Source of the DNA: Eubacterium sp. CAG:274
GTDB taxonomy: Bacteria > Bacillota > Clostridia > Lachnospirales > CAG-274
DNA length: 9,689 nt
Direction: 5' to 3'
Assembly: GCA_000432155.1 (NCBI GenBank)
Contig: FR888469.1
Span: 1-9,689 of the forward strand
Part shown: piece by piece, positions 5,506 to 9,689 of the stretch
Position numbering within the stretch: the first letter of the stretch is position 1
How the letters are laid out: every line of letters begins with the position of its first letter
Notes under the pieces: generated by a model
What the model saw: only the letters and a program-made list of their open reading frames with translations
Database searches by the model: none
Told to the model about the DNA's origin: nothing
Made by a program: the position numbers and the translations under genes

Positions 5506-8500
5506 TTACTCTGCAACTGTAGTAGTTTCAGCAGTAGTTTCTGCAGTTGTTGTTTCAGTTGTAGAAGCTGATTCATCTACTGTAGTTTCTTCAGTTGTTT
5601 CTTCAGTAGTTGTAGTAGCTGCATCCTTTACAAGGCCATCAACATAATCCTTAACGAATTCGTAATCCTTGTACATCATAACAGCCATTTCAGCTCTATT
5701 AATGTTCTTCTTAGGTTCAACATTACCGTTTGAGCTACCAGTTACGATACCTTCCTGAGTAAGGAATGCAAGGTAAGGAGCTGACCACCAAGCTACATCT
5801 GCAACATCATTGTACTTGTTGTTTACAGAAGTTGGAGTGCTTGTTACATCTACGCCTAAGTATTCAAGAGTCTTAGCTACGAGAACGAACATTTCATCTC
5901 TGTTACAATACTTTTCAGGCTTGTAAGTATTGTCACCATAACCACTTAAAATACCAGCTGTGTAGCCCATTCTTACATCGTTATAGTAGTACTTACCTTC
6001 TTCGTTATCGCTGAAGTTCTTAGTTGGAGTTACCTGTAAACCAAGAGTTCTGTTAATGAGGATAGCGAAGTCGCCTCTCTTGCAACCAAGTTCTGGAGAG
6101 TAGATACCGTCTTCAGTACCAGTTACAATACCAAGTTCAGCTAACTTGTTGATGTAATCCTTAGCCCAACCATAGTTACCTAAGTCAGAGAAGTTTACAT
6201 CACTATTTACAACATCCTTAGGTACGTTAACCTTAACTTCTGTACCGTCTGGAGTTACAATCTTAACTTCACCGTTGTCACTAATAACAATCTGGTTAGT
6301 AGTAGCTTCTGTGCTACCTTCAACAACCTTAGAAGTTGTTTCTTCTGTTACTTCAGTAGTAGCTGCAGTTGTCTTCTTTACAGAAGCGCCGCCACCACCG
6401 CCGCCGCCACCACCAGAAGATGTTCTCTTAGTAGTAGTTTCAGAGCTAGCTTCAGTTGTAGTAGTAGTTGTTGGAGCAGTTGTAGTTTCTGTAGTAGGAA
6501 CTACTGGAGCTGCTGTAGTAGTTTCTGTTGTAGAAACTGTTGTTGTTTCTGAAGTAGATTCAGATGTAGAAACTGTTGTAGTTTCTGTTGTAGATTCTGT
6601 AGAACCACCAGCTACAATAATGTTAGCATTTAAGCCAACTGTAGCAAGCTTACCATCAACTGTGTAAGCAACGCTACCATCTGATTCAGTTGAAACGAAC
6701 TGAACAGGAATTACATCGCCAGCGTTTACATTCTTAATAGTGAACTTAACGCTTGCAAGTGTAGCATCAGGAGTACCGATTGAAGAAATTGCAGAACCAT
6801 CGCTGTAGATGTAAGCAACCTTCATCTTACCAAGCTGAGCTGTAGTTAATGTGCCGTTAGCACCAGGATAATCTGGGTTAGAAGCACTTGGAGCATAAGC
6901 AATCTGTTCGTTAATCATATTAACGATACCAGTATTATTACCTTCAGCAGAAACCATTTCTACCTTGCTTGCATCGTAAACGATGAAACCAGTGAAAGCA
7001 CTCATAGCTGTGTTGATGCTCTTAGCACCAAAGTCAAGAGTAACTTCTGTGTCACCAGTCTTAACTGTCTTATCAGCAAGGAAACCAAGACCACCATCAG
7101 CACCTAAAGTAGTTGTTTCAGTAGTTTCAGTTGTTGTTGTTGTTTCTGTAGTAGTTTCAGTAGTAGTTGTTACTTCTGTAGTAGTTGTTGTATCATCAGA
7201 ACCTGAACCTCCTGCGATGTTAAGGTCGATAGTACAAATATTTAAGCTAGAACCCTTACCTGGCTGAACTACAACATATTCGCCAGCTTCAGGAACGCTA
7301 AGTGTACAAACTGAGAATAAGTTTGCTGTTGCTGCATCTCTATCAATGTTAGAGATAGAAACAACCTTGTTAGTAGTTGTGTTGATGAGGTAAACAGGAA
7401 CTGACATTGCATCTGAAGAACCTAAACCAGCGTGGATTGTAACTGTACCACTGCCACCTAACTTCATAGAGATACCCTTTTCTACGTCAGCTGTTACATC
7501 AGAACCAACTGTAAGGTCTGCAGGGATAAGTTCGTTACCCTTACCAACCTGGAACTTCTTAAATTCTGCGTCAAATGACTTACCATCTGTAAAGTTAGTA
7601 ATATTTGACTTGAATGTGAATGCAGAAGCACCTGCTGCTAACTTAATCTGAACATAGTTCTTACCACCATCAGCAAGAAGTGAATCTCCACCCTTGAGAG
7701 ATGTTACGCCAGAAGCGTTAATAGCATTAGAATCAATAGTAGCCTGACCCTTGAAACCGTCAACTGGAGCTGGAGTTGAACCTTCTTCAACCTTAACTGC
7801 AGCGTCAACTGTTTCTACAGTAGCTGTCTTTGCAATAGTTGCATCGCTAGATACTGTTGAGAGCTGGTTACCTACGAATGTAACCTTGATGTTAGCATCG
7901 CCAGCCTTGATAGCCTTGAATGAAATACCAAAGAGGTTACCGTCTGTGTTAAATTCCTGTAATGCTGTGCCGTTAACCATCTGCTGTGGAACAACATAAG
8001 CATACTTAACCTTACCTAACTGAGCCTGTGTCTTAGCACCGTCAGCACCAGTAAAGTCTGTGTTACCTACAGCTGGAACATTTGCAAACTGACCCTTGAG
8101 AGCAGCTGCATCAGATGCTGTATATGTAACGCCTGCAACTTCCTTAGTAATTGTACCGTTAATTGCATCAACTGGTTCAACAATTGTTGGGTCAAATTCT
8201 ACGAAAGCTGTATAGTTATTGAAACCCTTGTTACCAACAAGAGCAACATTAGCATTTACTGTTTCGCCAACCTTAACTGTTGCCTTATCTACAACAACCT
8301 TAGCTGTTACAGCTTCTGTAGAAACTTCAGTAGTAGTTTCTGTTGTAGTAGTTGGAGCTACAGTTGTAGTTTCTGTAGTTGTTTCAGTAGTTGTTACTGT
8401 TGTAGTAGTTTCTGTTGTTGGAGCAGAACCACCGTTTAAGTCAAGCTCGATTACTGCAAGATTTACACTTGAAATCTTACCGTTCTGAACAAGGTAGTAA

Positions 8501-9054
8501 GTACCTGCTGCAGGAACTGTAAATGTAGGAGTGTTATAAACCTTTGACTTAGCATCACCTGTATTAACAAGTGACTGTGCATCAACAACCTTGTTTGTTG
8601 TTGCATCAACGAGGCAAAGAGGAGCTTCCATAACGCCAGAAGAACCTAAACCTGCATAAATTTTAATTGTACCTGCCTTAGCAGCTTCAATCTTGAGACC
8701 CTTTTCAACAGCACCACCAAGGTCATCGCCAGCTTTAAGTGTCTGGCTTAACTTTTCGTTACCGTTACCAATCTGGAATTCAGTTGAGTAAGCTGAACCA
8801 TCAGTAAACTTTAAGTTGTTAGCCTTGTAAGTGAAAGCTGAACCGCCATTAACAATAGAAACGCCTGAACCAAGTTCATTACCATCAGTTAAGCCTGATG
8901 CGAAAAGCGTTTTAACTGTTTCAGCATTGATAGTAGCCTTACCTGAAAAAGCCTCAGCTGCCGTAACAGGTGCAACATTGACAACCATTACGCTTGTAAG
9001 AGTCATACTCGCTGCAAGTACAGCACTTACAATTTTCTTGAAAGATTTTTTCAA
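5506..9054 (-). CDS. SLH-anchored scaffoldin-like surface protein with two cohesin-like modules
   Basis: Complete 1182-residue protein. The start is TTG: an in-frame TAA lies two codons upstream, AAAGGAGG is 8 nt before it, and the first internal ATG (Met17) would cut the signal peptide. Residues 1 to about 35 are a signal peptide (MKKSFKK, hydrophobic core, VTAAEA). Then come X1 (34-209), a Thr/Glu linker, cohesin-like 1 (249-422), X2 (432-614), a Thr linker, cohesin-like 2 (655-815), a long Thr linker (818-880), nine Gly (881-889), and SLH repeats starting near 953, 1012 and 1080. A Thr/Glu tail ends the protein. SLH domains bind pyruvylated wall polymers, so the protein should sit on the cell surface. 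Cohesins bind dockerins, and the next gene encodes one. The cohesin call rests on patterns such as FVEFDPTIVEPV and LFGISFKAIKAGDANI; another immunoglobulin-like adhesin is the main alternative. Confidence 0.95.
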   Translation of the reverse strand: MKKSFKKIVSAVLAASMTLTSVMVVNVAPVTAAEAFSGKATINAETVKTLFASGLTDGNELGSGVSIVNGGSAFTYKANNLKFTDGSAYSTEFQIGNGNEKLSQTLKAGDDLGGAVEKGLKIEAAKAGTIKIYAGLGSSGVMEAPLCLVDATTNKVVDAQSLVNTGDAKSKVYNTPTFTVPAAGTYYLVQNGKISSVNLAVIELDLNGGSAPTTETTTTVTTTETTTETTTVAPTTTTETTTEVSTEAVTAKVVVDKATVKVGETVNANVALVGNKGFNNYTAFVEFDPTIVEPVDAINGTITKEVAGVTYTASDAAALKGQFANVPAVGNTDFTGADGAKTQAQLGKVKYAYVVPQQMVNGTALQEFNTDGNLFGISFKAIKAGDANIKVTFVGNQLSTVSSDATIAKTATVETVDAAVKVEEGSTPAPVDGFKGQATIDSNAINASGVTSLKGGDSLLADGGKNYVQIKLAAGASAFTFKSNITNFTDGKSFDAEFKKFQVGKGNELIPADLTVGSDVTADVEKGISMKLGGSGTVTIHAGLGSSDAMSVPVYLINTTTNKVVSISNIDRDAATANLFSVCTLSVPEAGEYVVVQPGKGSSLNICTIDLNIAGGSGSDDTTTTTEVTTTTETTTETTTTTETTETTTLGADGGLGFLADKTVKTGDTEVTLDFGAKSINTAMSAFTGFIVYDASKVEMVSAEGNNTGIVNMINEQIAYAPSASNPDYPGANGTLTTAQLGKMKVAYIYSDGSAISSIGTPDATLASVKFTIKNVNAGDVIPVQFVSTESDGSVAYTVDGKLATVGLNANIIVAGGSTESTTETTTVSTSESTSETTTVSTTETTTAAPVVPTTETTTAPTTTTTTEASSETTTKRTSSGGGGGGGGGASVKKTTAATTEVTEETTSKVVEGSTEATTNQIVISDNGEVKIVTPDGTEVKVNVPKDVVNSDVNFSDLGNYGWAKDYINKLAELGIVTGTEDGIYSPELGCKRGDFAILINRTLGLQVTPTKNFSDNEEGKYYYNDVRMGYTAGILSGYGDNTYKPEKYCNRDEMFVLVAKTLEYLGVDVTSTPTSVNNKYNDVADVAWWSAPYLAFLTQEGIVTGSSNGNVEPKKNINRAEMAVMMYKDYEFVKDYVDGLVKDAATTTTEETTEETTVDESASTTETTTAETTAETTTVAE
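5515..5625 (-). repeat. C-terminal Thr/Glu-rich tail of the scaffoldin-like protein
   Basis: After the last SLH domain the protein ends in about 38 residues of T/E/A repeats (TTTTEETTEETTVDES, then TTETTTAETTAETTTVAE). A linker with no domain after it is unusual. The TAA and terminator directly downstream show it is the true end. Confidence 0.85.
5665..6198 (-). other. Three SLH domains (residues about 953-1130)
   Basis: SLH1 has VNFSDLGNYGWAKDYI, LGIVTGTEDGIYSPE and KRGDFA. SLH2 has NFSDNEEGKYYYNDV, AGILSGYGDNTYKPE and NRDEMF. SLH3 has KYNDVADVAWWSAPYL, EGIVTGSSNGNVEP and NRAEMAVMMY. Three SLH repeats form the usual wall-anchoring trimer. The order (F-x-D, then G-(I/L)-(V/L)-(T/S)-G, then R-x-(D/E)) is unmistakable. 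Confidence 0.95.
6421..6605 (-). repeat. Thr/Glu/Ser linker repeats before the polyglycine tract
   Basis: Low-complexity coding repeat of (S/T)-E-(T/S)-T-T units, for example ESTTETTTVSTSE and TTTAPTTTTTTEASSETTTK. At DNA level, near-copies of GTAGTTTCTGTTGTAG recur on the plus strand. It acts as a flexible, probably O-glycosylated spacer (inference). Similar blocks encode linkers at 7103-7197, 8330-8425, 5515-5625 and 60-150. Confidence 0.85.
6610..7092 (-). other. Cohesin-like module 2 (residues 655-815)
   Basis: Has KTGDTEVTLDFGAKSINTAM, GFIVYDASKVEMVSAEG, TTAQLGKMKVAYIYSDG and LASVKFTIKNVNAGDVIPV. It shares (T/Q)AQLGK(M/V)K(V/Y)AY with module 1, showing the two are paralogous. Confidence 0.72.
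7103..7197 (-). repeat. Thr-rich linker repeat between X2 and cohesin-like 2
   Basis: Encodes DDTTTTTEVTTTTETTTETT-type sequence from strings of ACA/ACT and GAA codons. Same repeat family as the other linkers in both genes. Confidence 0.85.
7213..7761 (-). repeat. Module X, copy 2 (residues 432-614)
   Basis: Shares with copy 1 SAFTFKSN, FTDG, VGKGNEL, VEKG, HAGLGSSDAMSVPV, NTTTNKVV and AGEYVVVQPGKGSSLNICTIDL. It is also followed by a Thr-rich linker and a cohesin-like module, so the duplicated unit is X-linker-cohesin. Confidence 0.75.
7789..8310 (-). other. Cohesin-like module 1 (residues 249-422)
   Basis: Begins AKVVVDKATVKVGETV and has NNYTAFVEFDPTIVEPVDA, an AQLGKVKYAYVV strand and LFGISFKAIKAGDANIKV. 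These match the usual cohesin order: VxVGxTV start, a YDP-like strand, and a late LxxxxFKxxAG strand. Related beta-sandwich families cannot be excluded without a profile search. Confidence 0.7.
8330..8425 (-). repeat. Thr-rich linker repeat between X1 and cohesin-like 1
   Basis: Encodes APTTETTTTVTTTETTTETT-type sequence. Same codon strings and role as the other linkers. Confidence 0.85.
8428..8955 (-). repeat. Module X, copy 1 (residues 34-209)
   Basis: Beta-rich domain with SAFTYKANNLKFTDG, IGNGNEKL, KIYAGLGSSGVMEAP, DATTNKVV and a final AGTYYLVQNGKISSVNLAVIEL strand pair. Copy 2 carries the same landmarks in order. The AGTYYL ending resembles accessory beta-sandwich modules seen in pectate lyases and pectinesterases (recalled, not searched). 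Carbohydrate binding is plausible but unproven. Confidence 0.75.
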
Positions 9055-9062
9055 TTTTTATT

Positions 9063-9070
9063 CCTCCTTT
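9063..9070 (-). promoter_or_regulatory. Ribosome binding site of the scaffoldin-like gene; decides the TTG start
   Basis: The minus strand reads AAAGGAGG, then AATAAAAA, then TTG. The perfect Shine-Dalgarno at 8 nt, with an in-frame TAA in between, supports TTG as start codon. Confidence 0.9.
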
Positions 9071-9123
9071 ATAAATTTTGAAAATACCCCATGTAGAGAA
9101 TGTGCATATCTTCTCCTATAAAG
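9067..9123 (-). promoter_or_regulatory. Nested leader inverted repeats around the upstream ORF
   Basis: The outer arms CTTTATA (9117-9123) and TATAAAG (9067-9073) pair over 7 bp, and the second arm overlaps the main Shine-Dalgarno. The inner arms GAGAA (9111-9115) and TTCTC (9096-9100) form a 5-bp hairpin (6 with a G-U) covering part of the upstream ORF's Shine-Dalgarno. The stems are AT-rich and modest. Confidence 0.45.
9069..9107 (-). CDS. Possible 12-codon upstream ORF (leader peptide)
   Basis: ATG at 9107 is preceded by AGGAG (9113-9117) at 5 nt. It encodes MHILYMGYFQNL and stops at TAA (9069-9071), which overlaps the Shine-Dalgarno of the main gene. It lies wholly inside the predicted leader and is out of frame with the main gene. 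No codon run typical of amino-acid attenuators is present. It could work by translational coupling. A chance ORF is possible at this length. Confidence 0.4.
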   Translation of the reverse strand: MHILYMGYFQNL

Positions 9124-9627
9124 TATCTATTCAAGTAGAATTATACTTGCTTTTAATATAAAAGTCAATTTTATTTTAAAAATTCTTTCATTCTTTTTGC
9201 ACAAAAAATGTAAATTTTTTTAGGAAACTTGTTTTGCTACATAATTATTTTGTATATTTTTATTCATTTTCCACAACAAAACTTGTATAATAAGGCTATT
9301 CTTTTAACATTTTTATATATTTTCCACAAAATATCCAGTTTAATGAGATATTTTCTATATTTAGCACCACATACCCTGTATCTAGTTTATTTACTGAATT
9401 TGTGTAATATAAATGTAACATTCCATATTCTATAATCTCTTGAAAATCCCTGTTTACTTGTAAAAATACACAAAAAATAAAGTGTAATAAACCGTAATTA
9501 AATTTAACTCCAAAAACATATATTAACTCTATGTTAAAAATGTATAAATTTTATTCACAAAAACGAGTTTCTTCCTATTATATATGTTTCTATAGTTAAA
9601 GCCCCTTAAATTTATCTATTGGTCAGA
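9124..9627. other. AT-rich intergenic DNA upstream of the scaffoldin-like promoter
   Basis: About 500 bases very rich in A and T with no supportable gene on either strand. Apart from the promoter, I note only scattered TTWTNCACA-like 9-mers on the plus strand (9195-9203, 9267-9275, 9320-9328, 9551-9559). Nothing tells what lies to the right. Confidence 0.7.
9140..9168 (-). promoter_or_regulatory. Sigma-A-type promoter of the scaffoldin-like gene
   Basis: On the minus strand, TTGACT (9163-9168), a 17-bp spacer and TATAAT (9140-9145). This is one mismatch from consensus at ideal spacing. Transcription should start near 9133, giving a leader of about 79 nt. Confidence 0.8.
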
Positions 9628-9686
9628 ACAAGTTAACTTCGTTAACTTGTGGCTTGTAAACAAGCCATCGGATTTATCTTTCCGAT
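9628..9686. other. Three contiguous hairpins of unknown role
   Basis: Three perfect inverted repeats follow one another with no spacer: a 10-bp stem with a 3-nt loop (9628-9650), GGCTTG-TAAA-CAAGCC (9651-9666), and ATCGGA/TCCGAT with an 8-nt loop (9667-9686). The stems are more GC-rich than the surrounding DNA. It may be a structured RNA leader or trailer, or a DNA element, cut by the window edge. Confidence 0.6.
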
Positions 9687-9689
9687 TCA

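Noticed and set aside
6275..6667. Plus-strand open frame rich in Val and Pro
   Set aside because: Antisense shadow of the Thr linkers and polyglycine tract of the scaffoldin-like gene; no ribosome site and low-complexity product.
60..8425. CRISPR-like spaced repeats
   Set aside because: The repeats are in-frame Thr/Glu codon strings of irregular length with no unique spacers.
8219..8488. Plus-strand open frame over the first Thr linker
   Set aside because: Same antisense effect: repeated ACA/ACT codons read as Val on the other strand.
9286..9291. Plus-strand TATAAT as a promoter for a rightward gene
   Set aside because: No acceptable -35 at 16-18 bp and no gene within the window to serve.
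9229..9435. Plus-strand 68-residue hydrophobic open frame in the right spacer
   Set aside because: TTG start with only a weak AGGA before it; Leu/Ile/Tyr/Phe-rich product is what random AT-rich DNA gives.
9621..9689. tRNA or known riboswitch at the right edge
   Set aside because: Loop sizes (3, 4, 8) and lack of spacers do not fit a tRNA cloverleaf, and no riboswitch core sequence is recognised.

Overview
The window is a low-GC Firmicute (Clostridia) segment. The AT-rich spacers, strong AGGAGG ribosome binding sites, Thr/Glu-rich linkers, SLH, cohesin-like and dockerin modules together suggest a plant-fibre-degrading gut or rumen anaerobe of the Oscillospiraceae/Ruminococcus/Monoglobus/Lachnospira kind. 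The genus cannot be fixed from the sequence. All recognised genes lie on the minus strand, so the window reads right to left.

Right end (9055-9689): an AT-rich spacer of about 635 bases with no convincing gene. Its far edge (9628-9686) holds three back-to-back hairpins of unknown role. Its near part holds a good vegetative promoter (9140-9168) and a leader of about 80 nt. That leader has nested inverted repeats and a possible 12-codon upstream ORF ending at the ribosome binding site of the next gene.

Middle (5506-9054): a complete 1182-residue secreted surface protein starting at TTG. Its layout is signal peptide, X1, Thr linker, cohesin-like 1, X2, Thr linker, cohesin-like 2, Thr linker, nine glycines, three SLH domains, Thr-rich tail. 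It reads as a small cell-wall-anchored scaffoldin. A Rho-independent terminator follows the stop codon.

Spacer (5124-5505): the terminator, an extended -10 promoter and a leader with two hairpins.

Left (1-5123): a very large secreted pectin-degrading protein, open at the left edge after 1707 codons. It has a signal peptide, several beta-rich modules including three or four copies of a Cys-Gln-Tyr-containing repeat, a family CE8 pectin methylesterase domain, a type-I-like dockerin, a Thr-rich linker, and the first residues (GDST block) of an SGNH/CE12-like acetylesterase.

Working model (inference): the upstream protein is fixed to the cell wall by SLH domains and displays two cohesins. The downstream protein has a matching dockerin and removes methyl, and probably acetyl, groups from pectin. 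The pair would form a small pectin-directed, cellulosome-like surface complex. Direct cohesin-dockerin pairing of these two proteins is not shown by the sequence.
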